The position numbers and the translations under genes were made by a program. From Streptomyces sp. NBC_01788 (lineage in GTDB: Bacteria > Actinomycetota > Actinomycetes > Streptomycetales > Streptomycetaceae): a stretch of 64,000 bases of DNA. The stretch lies in the NCBI RefSeq assembly GCF_035917575.1, contig NZ_CP109090.1:806001-870000 (forward strand). The letters are read 5' to 3'. This document shows positions 8,374 to 16,350 of the stretch, piece after piece (within the stretch, counting starts at the first letter, position 1; each line of letters begins with the position of its first letter). The notes under the pieces were generated by a model. It was given only the letters and a program-made list of their open reading frames with translations. It was not told the DNA's origin and did not search any database.

Positions 8374-9753
8374 ATGGTCGACGACGACGCGCGGTCCGAG
8401 CGCACAAAGGACGCCGAACCGGACCGCAGGCAACAGGACCGTGAGCAGGGGCCGTTGGACGTCCTGGGCAGGTCCACCCTCGTCGGGGGTCTGGCCGCCC
8501 TGCCCCCACCGCCGACCGCCCCGCCCGCGGCCGCGCCCCTGCGTCCCCGCCCGGGCCCCCCGGGCTCGCGGCAGGACCGGGCACGCGCGACCACTCCGCC
8601 CGCGCCCCGGTCCGCGCCCGAGGACGGGGCGCTGCCCAGCGTCTTCCTGGAGAAGGTGGACGAGCCGGCCGCGCCCGCACGCGCCGAAAAGCCCGCAAAG
8701 TCCGGCCGGAACGGGTCCTCGGAAAAGCGCGAGAAGCAGGAGGCGCCCCCTCAGGAGCCGGAGGACCAGTCCTCCTCGCCCGAGTCGACGATCACGCTCT
8801 GGGGCGGTATGCAGAGCGGCAAGTCCACGCTGCTGGCCGCCCTTTCCCGGGCCGTGCAGGACCCGCTGTACGGAAAGTGGACCATCTATCCGGACGACCA
8901 CGCCTCCCAGAAGTTCCTGGGCGACCTGGCACGCCTGCTGTACCGGGAGCGCAAGTTCCCCAACGCGACGCTGACCGAGCAGCGCCCCGTCCGCTTCACC
9001 CTGGCCGGCGACCTCACCGGTACCCGCTACTCGCGCGCCGGACGCAGACTCTTCCGGCGCGGCGCCGAACGCGCACGCGACCTGACGGAGTTCAAGGTCA
9101 CCGTCCGCGACCTGCCCGGGGAGGCGTTCGACCTGCGCTCGCAGACCGGAGCAGCCTACGGAAGCAGGCTGATCAAGGACCTCGGTGCCGCGCGGGCCAT
9201 GGTCTACGTGGTCGACCCCGTCCGCGAGTGGCAGGTCAACGGCGACGACGGACCGGTGACCAAGGACGCCCGGCAGAACGCGGACTTCTTCACCGAGGTC
9301 CTCGGCGGGGTGGCCACCGAGATCAACATGCGCCGTGAGCGCCAGGGCAACTTCCTGCCGCACAGCATCGCCGTGTGCCTGGCGAAGTTCGACGACGACC
9401 GCGTGTTCCGGTTCGCCTGCGAACAGGGCAACGTCCGGGTCAACCCGCGTACCAGGCAACCCGAGGTCATGGACGCCAAGCGGCTGTTCGACGGGCTGTG
9501 CAACGCGTTCCCGCACGGCAGCCTGCGCGAGATCCAGCAGCAGATCGAGCAGTTCTTCGCGCCCGAACGCGTCGGCTACTTCGTCTGCTCCGCCGTCGGT
9601 TTCTGGGTCGACCCGGACCGGGGCTTCGACTTCGAGAACCCGTACCTGATCAACCACGTCGAGGACAGCGTGCGCTTCGTGGCGCCGCCCAGGCCCGTCA
9701 ACGTCCTCGAACCGTTCCTCTTCCTGCGGGGCTTCGGCCCCACGCAGTCCTGA
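8374..9753 (+). CDS. Double-GTPase-type P-loop protein
   Basis: This 459-residue protein starts with about 135 residues of Pro/Ala/Lys-rich, disordered tail. The globular part opens with ITLWGGMQSGKSTLLAALSR, a Walker A loop (GGMQSGKST, Lys150). Later segments include FKVTVRDLPGEAFDL, a switch-like DLPGE motif, and RAMVYVVDPVREW, a strand followed by DP. These features fit the Double-GTPase/DO-GTPase families of TRAFAC-like NTPases known from GTPase-centred bacterial conflict systems. The ATG at 8374 has CGGGAG 9 nt upstream. The gene is 37 bp before the GAP1-like gene, consistent with an operon. The expected role is a nucleotide-dependent switch. The exact family is inferred by motif and gene context. 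Confidence 0.7.
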   Translation: MVDDDARSERTKDAEPDRRQQDREQGPLDVLGRSTLVGGLAALPPPPTAPPAAAPLRPRPGPPGSRQDRARATTPPAPRSAPEDGALPSVFLEKVDEPAAPARAEKPAKSGRNGSSEKREKQEAPPQEPEDQSSSPESTITLWGGMQSGKSTLLAALSRAVQDPLYGKWTIYPDDHASQKFLGDLARLLYRERKFPNATLTEQRPVRFTLAGDLTGTRYSRAGRRLFRRGAERARDLTEFKVTVRDLPGEAFDLRSQTGAAYGSRLIKDLGAARAMVYVVDPVREWQVNGDDGPVTKDARQNADFFTEVLGGVATEINMRRERQGNFLPHSIAVCLAKFDDDRVFRFACEQGNVRVNPRTRQPEVMDAKRLFDGLCNAFPHGSLREIQQQIEQFFAPERVGYFVCSAVGFWVDPDRGFDFENPYLINHVEDSVRFVAPPRPVNVLEPFLFLRGFGPTQS

Positions 9754-9790
9754 TCCGGCACCCGAACACCCGCATGAGGAAGGACACGCC

Positions 9791-12382
9791 ATGGCACCGG
9801 GGCTGATCGCCGACTGGGCCGTGTGGGGCAAGGAGCCCCACACCAGCAGCGGATACGGGGTCCTCGTCGCGCACCCGCCCGGCCGCAGCGCCGAGTTCAA
9901 CGCCGCCGTCCACCACTGGTCGCCGGGTACTCCGGAGCCCGGCGACCCGTTGCCGTGGATCACCATGGGCTGCGCCAGAGGCGTGGACGGAGCCCGCGCG
10001 GTCGGGGTCTTCGTGCTGGACCGCACGGCCGACGTGGACGGAAGCAACCGCGCGATCTACCGGATCACCCACTTCGCCGTCCCCTACGCGGAGGTGGGCG
10101 CGGCGGGCATCGGCTGGTGCGCACTGGCCCGCGCCGCCCACGCCGCCGCCGCGGGCCTGCCCGGCACCGGCGAGGGACCCGCGCGCCTGGCCTTCCGCGA
10201 GGAGGACCTGCTGGTCACCGATGTCGGCCACAACATCACGCCTTCGGTCTCGGAGCGCACCCGGTGGCTGGCGGCCGCCGCGGCCCATCTGCTGGACGGC
10301 CCGGTGGCGGTGACCGGCGACCGCCACCACGAGCCGTTCCAACTGCTGCGCGTCCTGGACTCCGTGGCCGCCCTGCTGCCCTTCGGCATGCGCAGCACCC
10401 TGTCCGCGGCCAGTTCGACATCCTCCGGCTCCGAGGTGCCCATGCGCCTGTACTGGGGTGAAGCCGAGGGCTCTCCCGGGGTGACCGCCCTGCCGGTGAG
10501 CGCCTCGCTGCCCGATCTCAGCGAGCTGTCCCCTCAGGCCCGCGGCTACCACGACCTGCTCATCGACAACTGGGCCACGCACGGCGGAGAGGCCGTCGTA
10601 CGGCATCTCGCCGACGCCCGGGAGCCGTTGGACATCGCCGGGCCCGACGCGCACGAGAGGGCGCTGGAGGTGCTGGCGGCCCTGGACCCGTCGCTGGCGG
10701 TCGCCCAGGCCGTCACCGCGGGCCAGGACGTGGACGCCGACCGGATCAACCAGGCCCTGCGCATGCCCGACATCAGTTCCAGAGCGCTCGCCGTCCTCGC
10801 GGGGAAGGCGCTGACCCATCCGCACACCGGAATGGAGGCACTGGCGCCCCTGATGTCGAGTCCCGAGGTCTCCCAGGCCTACCGCGACCAACTCTTCGCC
10901 GATCTGCTCCACGGGCGGACGGACGTGGCCCGCCGCGACTTCGAGAGCATGCGCGCCGCCCTCACCTCCACCGGGCAGAGCCTGGCCCCCCTGGACGAGG
11001 TCCTGGCCGGCGCCCTGGACGAACTCCGGGTCCGCTGCCCGCAGGGCGTGCCCGATCCCGTGACCGAGGGGCTGTTGCCCGCCGTCGCTCCGTTCAGCGA
11101 GGGCACCATGCGCTTCACGCACTCCATGCTGTGCCAGGTGCCCGGCCTCGCGGGCGGCCTGGTCCGGTCCCTGTACGCGGAGGCCGAACCGGGCGCCCTC
11201 GTCCGCGCCTGGCTGCGATGGCTGTGCGGCGAAGCCGGGCCCGAGCAGCGTACGGAGATCGCCGGAGGCGCCGAACTCCCTCTGCTGAACACCCTGTTGA
11301 GCACCGGCACCGGTCCGGCCGAGGCCGACCGGAAATGGGCCGCGGGCCACCCGGAGGCGGCGGCACGTCTGCTGGAGGGCGCCGTCGTCTGCGGCGCCGT
11401 CGACCAGGTCCTGCTGCCCGGCTTCTTCCAGGGGCTCCTCGACCGCGTGCTCCGCTCCCCCGCCGCGGCGGACGGCACCCCCCGGTCGCCGCTCCTGCGC
11501 ACACTGGGCCGGCCACCCGCCCGGATGCGTCCGGAGACGGCGGCCCACTGGGACGTGCTGTGCCTCCTGGCCGGTCTGCCGCCGTCAGGCTTCCTCAGCC
11601 TGGCCGCGACCGCGCCGCAGCCCGGCACCGTGGGCGTGACGGGACGGGTCGACACCTATGTCTCGACGCTGCGGGCGGCGCTTCAGACGCGCCCCGCGCA
11701 CCAGCACGCGCCCGCCGTGGTCGACCTGCTGCTCGACCGGGCCCTGTCGGTGGACAGGGCCACCGGTGCCGGTCCGGGGCAGGCCGGCCGCGACCTCGCC
11801 TGGCATCTGTCGCACTGGCCCGGACCCTTCCAGCAGATCGTCCTGGACGCCGTGTACCGGCTCGCCACCGAGGAGCCGCACTGGCGCGAGACGTCCGAGG
11901 ACCGGCGGTGGCTCATGCGCGTCGCGGACCGCCTGCCGTCCCTGCGGCCCCTGATCGGCCTGCGCCAGGTACACGGCCTGGCGTCGCGGTGCTCGGGCAC
12001 CCCGGAGGACTGCGAGAAGCTGGCCGTGCAGGTCTGCGGGGCACGACGGGCGGGCGCCGCGAACAACCAGCTCGCCGCCGCCCTGCAGCACTGGGCGGCC
12101 CACGGACGCGTCGGCGAACGCGTCCTCACCCTGCTCGAGGCCTACGAGCAGATCTGGACCTCCTACGACGCGACCGGCCGTGCCTCCGAGGAGCGCGAGG
12201 ACCTGGAGCTCGCCCTCATCCGGTGCAGCACCGGCCACCGGATCTGGGCCCAGTACCGCGAGCACGCGATCGGCCGGCAGACACAGCTCAAGGACGACCT
12301 CGACCGGCAGCGCCGGCAGTGCGAGCGGGAGATCAGCCGACTGCGCAAGCTCGACGCCGTCGCCGCCCGCGCCCGTACCTGA
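9791..12382 (+). CDS. GTPase-associated protein 1 (GAP1)-like protein
   Basis: This 863-residue cytosolic protein begins ADWAVWGKEPHTSSGYGVLV with the N-terminal beta-rich module of GAP1-like proteins (YRITHFAVPYAEVGAAG nearby). A long helical middle region and a final coiled coil (LKDDLDRQRRQCEREISRL) follow. It carries no known catalytic motif. It directly follows the P-loop GTPase gene with a good ribosome site (AGGAAGGACACGCC). GAP1 proteins are defined by their linkage to these GTPases and are thought to couple the switch to effectors. The assignment rests on N-terminal similarity and on gene order. I would expect protein-protein interaction through the helical middle and the coiled coil. 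Confidence 0.7.
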   Translation: MAPGLIADWAVWGKEPHTSSGYGVLVAHPPGRSAEFNAAVHHWSPGTPEPGDPLPWITMGCARGVDGARAVGVFVLDRTADVDGSNRAIYRITHFAVPYAEVGAAGIGWCALARAAHAAAAGLPGTGEGPARLAFREEDLLVTDVGHNITPSVSERTRWLAAAAAHLLDGPVAVTGDRHHEPFQLLRVLDSVAALLPFGMRSTLSAASSTSSGSEVPMRLYWGEAEGSPGVTALPVSASLPDLSELSPQARGYHDLLIDNWATHGGEAVVRHLADAREPLDIAGPDAHERALEVLAALDPSLAVAQAVTAGQDVDADRINQALRMPDISSRALAVLAGKALTHPHTGMEALAPLMSSPEVSQAYRDQLFADLLHGRTDVARRDFESMRAALTSTGQSLAPLDEVLAGALDELRVRCPQGVPDPVTEGLLPAVAPFSEGTMRFTHSMLCQVPGLAGGLVRSLYAEAEPGALVRAWLRWLCGEAGPEQRTEIAGGAELPLLNTLLSTGTGPAEADRKWAAGHPEAAARLLEGAVVCGAVDQVLLPGFFQGLLDRVLRSPAAADGTPRSPLLRTLGRPPARMRPETAAHWDVLCLLAGLPPSGFLSLAATAPQPGTVGVTGRVDTYVSTLRAALQTRPAHQHAPAVVDLLLDRALSVDRATGAGPGQAGRDLAWHLSHWPGPFQQIVLDAVYRLATEEPHWRETSEDRRWLMRVADRLPSLRPLIGLRQVHGLASRCSGTPEDCEKLAVQVCGARRAGAANNQLAAALQHWAAHGRVGERVLTLLEAYEQIWTSYDATGRASEEREDLELALIRCSTGHRIWAQYREHAIGRQTQLKDDLDRQRRQCEREISRLRKLDAVAARART

Positions 12383-12465
12383 ACGAGGCACAGCCCGACG
12401 AGCGCGAACCCCACGACATACAACGCACGACGCACAACCGCACGACACCAGGGGGACACCACCTC

Positions 12466-14058
12466 ATGCCCACCACCCGGGCCACGGCCCACCGAGCCGC
12501 GCTGCTCGCCCTCGCCTTCCTGCTGGCCCTGTGCGGCGCGGCGCCCGCCGCGGCCGCGGACCCACCGGTGCCACGCGACGACATCTACCGCTCGCTGAAG
12601 GTCGACGACGTCCCGGCGGCCTACGTCGTCCTCGTCGACGTCTCCAGCTCCATGCAGGACCGGGGCCCGGACGGCGTACCGCTCTACACCACGGTCAAGC
12701 GGCGCCTGGCCGACTTCCTCGACTCGCTGACGCCCGCCGACCAGGTGGCCGTCGTCACCTTCGGCCGGGCCACCGGGGTCGTCCACCCGATGTCCCCGGC
12801 GAACCGCACCGACGGCCTGTTCACCAAGGAACTCCCCCAGTCCGCCAAGGAGTCGGCGAGCGACCACGGCGCCGCGCTGGACGCCGCCGCCGACCAGCTC
12901 GACCGCAGCACGGCCCCGGTCGGGGCGGTGCTGATGCTCACCGACGGCGCCGTCAACGCGCCGGGCAGCCCGTTCGCCAAGCTGGGCAGCACGGCCTGGC
13001 AGCGGCTGAAGTCGCGCTTCGCCGCACTGGGCGAGGACCGCAAGATCATGGGCTACGGGCTTCCGCTCGCCGAGGGCACCGGGGTCGCCGAGGTGCTTGG
13101 CGGCGCCTTCGGCGCCCCGCGCATCCTGCCGGTCGACCCCACGGCCCTCGGCTCGCAGCTCAGCGCCGCCAAGGACCAGGTCCGCACGCAGAAGGCGGTG
13201 TCCCTGCTCCGCGCCGACCAGGGCGGCGCGGTCACCGTGTCGGTCGCCGGGGAGGGCGTGAGCGGAGCGGGCGGCGCACATGTCGCCGTGGCCACCGGGG
13301 ACCGCACCGGCGCCCGCACCCGGAAGCTGCGGGTGACGCTGGAGTCGAAGGCCACGCACGTGCCGCTGACGGTCCGGCTGACGGCCACCGGGGACACCGG
13401 CGGTCCGCGGCTGACCCCGGACGGACCCACCGCGCCCGTCACCCTGCGCCCGGGTGAGAAGAAGACCGTGCCGATGACGCTGACCTGGCGTCAGGAGGCC
13501 CGGTTCAGCCTGTTCCCCGGCGCCGGCGACTTCCGGGAGCGGGTGGGCCTGCGCGCCGAGATCTCCTCGGCGTGGACGACGACGGTCCGCGGTTCCCTCG
13601 GCGAGTCGAAGTTCTCCACCGGCGAGCCGGTCGTCACCGCGCTGGACCTGCGGGGCACCGTGCCCGGACGGCCGCCCGGCTGGCTCTACCCCCTCGTACT
13701 GCTCGTCCTGCTGCTGGGCTCCGCCCTCGTCTGGCGGGTCCACCGGCAGCGCAACCCCGAACTCGGCGGGCTGCTGGTCGTCACCGACCTACGGACCGGG
13801 AACCGGCAGACGATCCCGCTGCGCGGCCGGGAGGTCAGCGAGGAGACGGACGCCGGGCAGGTGCGGGCCCGGATCACCGTACGCGGCCGGCAGGAGGCCG
13901 GACGCGCGGTCCTCGTCCTGCGGTGCGAACGCGACGCCCCGCGCGCGGGCGGGGAGCGGCTGCGCGACACCGGCACCTGTGAGCTGGGCAAGTCCACCGT
14001 GCTGTGCGGCATCGGGTTCTCCCACGAGACGGAGAACGAGGCGGCCGTCCTTCAGTGA
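12466..14058 (+). CDS. Secreted/membrane-anchored vWA protein with intact MIDAS
   Basis: This 530-residue protein has an N-terminal signal peptide (LLALAFLLALCGAAPAAAA). A von Willebrand A domain follows, with a complete metal site: DVSSS (Asp58, Ser60, Ser62), a later Thr in LMLTDGA and a conserved Asp. After a beta-rich region (VSVAGEGVSGAGG, VTLRPGEKKTVPMTLTW) there is one membrane helix near residues 405-427 (WLYPLVLLVLLLGSALVWRV) and a roughly 105-residue cytosolic tail. The topology puts the vWA domain outside the cell and the tail near the kinase. The start at ATG 12466 follows CAGGGGGACACC. It could bind an extracellular or periplasm-side ligand and report inward. It is not a MoxR-associated vWA, because no MoxR AAA gene is nearby. 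Confidence 0.85.
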   Translation: MPTTRATAHRAALLALAFLLALCGAAPAAAADPPVPRDDIYRSLKVDDVPAAYVVLVDVSSSMQDRGPDGVPLYTTVKRRLADFLDSLTPADQVAVVTFGRATGVVHPMSPANRTDGLFTKELPQSAKESASDHGAALDAAADQLDRSTAPVGAVLMLTDGAVNAPGSPFAKLGSTAWQRLKSRFAALGEDRKIMGYGLPLAEGTGVAEVLGGAFGAPRILPVDPTALGSQLSAAKDQVRTQKAVSLLRADQGGAVTVSVAGEGVSGAGGAHVAVATGDRTGARTRKLRVTLESKATHVPLTVRLTATGDTGGPRLTPDGPTAPVTLRPGEKKTVPMTLTWRQEARFSLFPGAGDFRERVGLRAEISSAWTTTVRGSLGESKFSTGEPVVTALDLRGTVPGRPPGWLYPLVLLVLLLGSALVWRVHRQRNPELGGLLVVTDLRTGNRQTIPLRGREVSEETDAGQVRARITVRGRQEAGRAVLVLRCERDAPRAGGERLRDTGTCELGKSTVLCGIGFSHETENEAAVLQ

Positions 14059-14104
14059 CCCCTCCCCCGGCGGGCCGCGGAAGGCCCCGAGAAAGGACGT
14101 CGAC

Positions 14105-16051
14105 ATGGTGATGCCCCTGGACCCGGACGGGGATCCGGCGGAGGCCGCCGGGTTCCGGCTGCTGGGCAGACTGGGCACGGGCGGGTTCGGCACGGTCTAC
14201 CTCGGCCGGCGGCCCGGCGACCGGCACGGGCCGGACACGCTGGCGGCCGTGAAGCTGCTCAAGCACGAGTTCACCGAGGACGCCCAGCACATGCAGCGCT
14301 TCCACCAGGAGAGCAAGGCGCTGGAACGGTGCAGGGGCGCGCGGATCCCCGAGCTGCTCGCGCTCGACTTCGCGGCCGGCCGGCGGCCCACGCTGGCCAC
14401 CCGGTTCATCCCCGGTCTGTCGCTGTACCGGGTCGTGGAGGCGCACGGCGGCCCGCTGCCCCGCGACACGGTGCACACGCTCGCCGCCGAACTCCTCGAC
14501 ACCCTCGGCACCGCGCACCGCAAGGGGCTGCTGCACCGGGACCTGCACCCGGGGAACATCCTGCTGACCCACGACGGGCCGTGGATCATCGACTTCGGGC
14601 TCACCCGGATCCGCGGCCAGCGGGTCACGCTCACCCTCGACATGGTCATCGGGCAGCCCCACTTCTGCGCCCCCGAACAGGTGCGGGGGCTGGCCAGGAC
14701 CGGGCTCGCGACCGATGTCTTCGCCTTCGCCGGCATCGTCCTGTACGCCCTCACCGGCCACCCGCCGTACACCGCAGAGGACGACGCGCGGGCCATGCTG
14801 GTGCGCCGGGTGAGCGGGGCCGCGCCCGATCTGTCCAGGCTGCCGGACGACGCCACGGGCCGACTGATCCGTGCCTGTCTGGCCGAGGATCCGGCCGACC
14901 GCCCCCACCTGGACGAGGTCGTCGACGGCTTCGGCCGGCCGGGGGCACTGCGGCTGCCCGAGGGGGTGGGCCGCACCCTGACCGCGTACCGCACCGAACT
15001 GCGGGACTTCCTGGCCGGGGTGGGCAACGCCGCGGATCTGACGGTGCCGTTCCGTCCGGGGCGGCGCAGTTGGAGCGCCGGTGTCGGGGAGTGGCCGCAG
15101 TGCGTCGTGGCCACCGAGGAGGACGGGGTGGTCGTGGCCGACGGCGGGGGCGCGGTGCGCTGGCTGGACGCGGCCACGGGCGCGGAGAAGGTGTGCCGGC
15201 CGGACTTCACGGCTCCGGTGCAGCTGTGCGCGGACGGCGACGTGCTGCTGGTGTGCGACGCCGACGGGCGGCTGGAGTCCTGGGACACCCGGGAGCACCG
15301 CCTGTGGTGGTCCTCGACGGCGGGCGGACTCGCCCAGGCGCGGGTGCTGCTGCGCGGGCGGAGCGTGTTCCTCGGCGACGCGACCGGCCGGCTGCACCAC
15401 TTCGACGCGGTGACCCGGCGTCTGTGGTGGGAGACCGATCCGCTCACCGACACCTCGGGCGCCCCGGCCGTCCCGGTGGTGGTCGGGGCCCGGCAGGTGT
15501 ACCTGTCGGCCGTGCGGGGCGCGGAGATCCTCGCCGTCGACGACGAGGACGGCGCCCTGGCCTGGAAGGCACCGGTACGGCTGCCGGCCCCGGTCCTGGC
15601 GCCGCCGCTGCCGCTGGAGGAGCACCTGGTGGTCGCGGACGGCGAGGGCACGCTGAGGTGCCTCGCGGCCGTCGACGGTTCCGCCGTGTGGGAGGTCCGG
15701 CTCGGCGCGCCGGTGGTGGCCGCGCCGGTCAGGGTGCTCGACACGGTGGTCGTCGGGGACGTCGCGGGCACGGTCCACTGCCTGGGCGCGGCGACCGGCG
15801 AGCCGGTCTGGCGCGCGCACCACGGGGAGCGCGAGGAGTTCTTCGCCCTGTGCTCCGACGGGGCCGCGGTGTACGCGGGCGGCTGGAGCGGACGGCTCCA
15901 TCTGCTGGACGCGGCGGACGGCGCGTCGCTCCAGAGCTTCGACCTGGGCGGCCAGATCCTGGCCACGGCCTGCTCCCCCGGCGCCAACAGCATCCACGCC
16001 GCCTCCTCGGGCGGCACCCTGCACACGCTGCCGGCCGCGGCGGTCCGGTAG
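14105..16051 (+). CDS. Ser/Thr protein kinase with C-terminal PQQ/WD-like beta-propeller
   Basis: This 648-residue soluble protein has a Hanks-type kinase domain at about 15-270: glycine-rich loop LGTGGFGTVYLG (23-34), Lys50 in AAVKLL, catalytic HRD at 144-146 (LLHRDLHPGN) and DFG at 163-165. A region of about seven PQQ-like beta-propeller blades follows, with repeats such as DGGGAVRWLDAATGAEKVC, DATGRLHHFDAVTRRLWWE, and DVAGTVHCLGAATGEPVW. There is no membrane helix, unlike PknB-type kinases. It is the last gene of the five-gene run, 46 bp after the vWA gene, with GAGAAAGGACGTCGAC before ATG 14105. Kinase-propeller fusions typically sense a ligand or protein and phosphorylate partners. The likely targets are the other cluster proteins. 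Confidence 0.9.
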   Translation: MVMPLDPDGDPAEAAGFRLLGRLGTGGFGTVYLGRRPGDRHGPDTLAAVKLLKHEFTEDAQHMQRFHQESKALERCRGARIPELLALDFAAGRRPTLATRFIPGLSLYRVVEAHGGPLPRDTVHTLAAELLDTLGTAHRKGLLHRDLHPGNILLTHDGPWIIDFGLTRIRGQRVTLTLDMVIGQPHFCAPEQVRGLARTGLATDVFAFAGIVLYALTGHPPYTAEDDARAMLVRRVSGAAPDLSRLPDDATGRLIRACLAEDPADRPHLDEVVDGFGRPGALRLPEGVGRTLTAYRTELRDFLAGVGNAADLTVPFRPGRRSWSAGVGEWPQCVVATEEDGVVVADGGGAVRWLDAATGAEKVCRPDFTAPVQLCADGDVLLVCDADGRLESWDTREHRLWWSSTAGGLAQARVLLRGRSVFLGDATGRLHHFDAVTRRLWWETDPLTDTSGAPAVPVVVGARQVYLSAVRGAEILAVDDEDGALAWKAPVRLPAPVLAPPLPLEEHLVVADGEGTLRCLAAVDGSAVWEVRLGAPVVAAPVRVLDTVVVGDVAGTVHCLGAATGEPVWRAHHGEREEFFALCSDGAAVYAGGWSGRLHLLDAADGASLQSFDLGGQILATACSPGANSIHAASSGGTLHTLPAAAVR

Positions 16052-16068
16052 CGCGGCGTGCGGGAAAC

Positions 16069-16084
16069 GGGGACACGGGTCCCC
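16069..16084 (+). terminator. Possible short hairpin after the kinase gene
   Basis: An inverted repeat GGGGAC-ACGG-GTCCCC (6-bp stem) lies 18 bp after the kinase stop. It is short and may only be weakly terminating. The duplicated segment that follows (16091-16280) is the more obvious structure in this gap. Confidence 0.3.
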
Positions 16085-16090
16085 TGCCCG

Positions 16091-16280
16091 CCGCAGCGGT
16101 GCACATCATCGCGATCCGGTGGCGCACACCCACGCACCGTCAACGGCCCGGCCCCGAACCGCGGCCGCCCCCGCGCCGTGCAGAAGGGAGCCCGGACTCC
16201 GGACTCCCACTCGCCGCGGCGGCGCACACCACCGCGATCCGGGGGCACGCAGCCACGGACGGCCGGCGGGCCAGGCCGCA
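16091..16280. repeat. Duplicated ~70-bp segment, 123-bp spacing
   Basis: Two related copies of about 65-70 bp lie in the convergent gap between the kinase and the oxidoreductase genes. Copy one starts at 16091 (CCGCAGCGGTGCACATCATC...) and copy two at 16214 (CCGCGGCGGCGCACACCACC...). Both continue with GCGATCCGG(T/G)GGC and a degenerate tail. No gene is credible here. It may be a repeat expansion or a fragment of a duplicated 3' region. Confidence 0.65.
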
Positions 16281-16350
16281 TCCGCCCGCGCGCCGGCCGT
16301 CACCCTCCCGGGCGCGGGGCGCCGACCCGCCTCGCGGGGGGCGTGCGTCG

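Noticed and set aside
6181..10047. 1288-codon open frame on the minus strand opposite the vWA, GTPase and GAP1 genes
   Set aside because: The frame has the arginine/glycine/proline-rich composition of an antisense shadow in high-GC DNA. The plus-strand genes there have clear domains, ribosome sites and codon bias.
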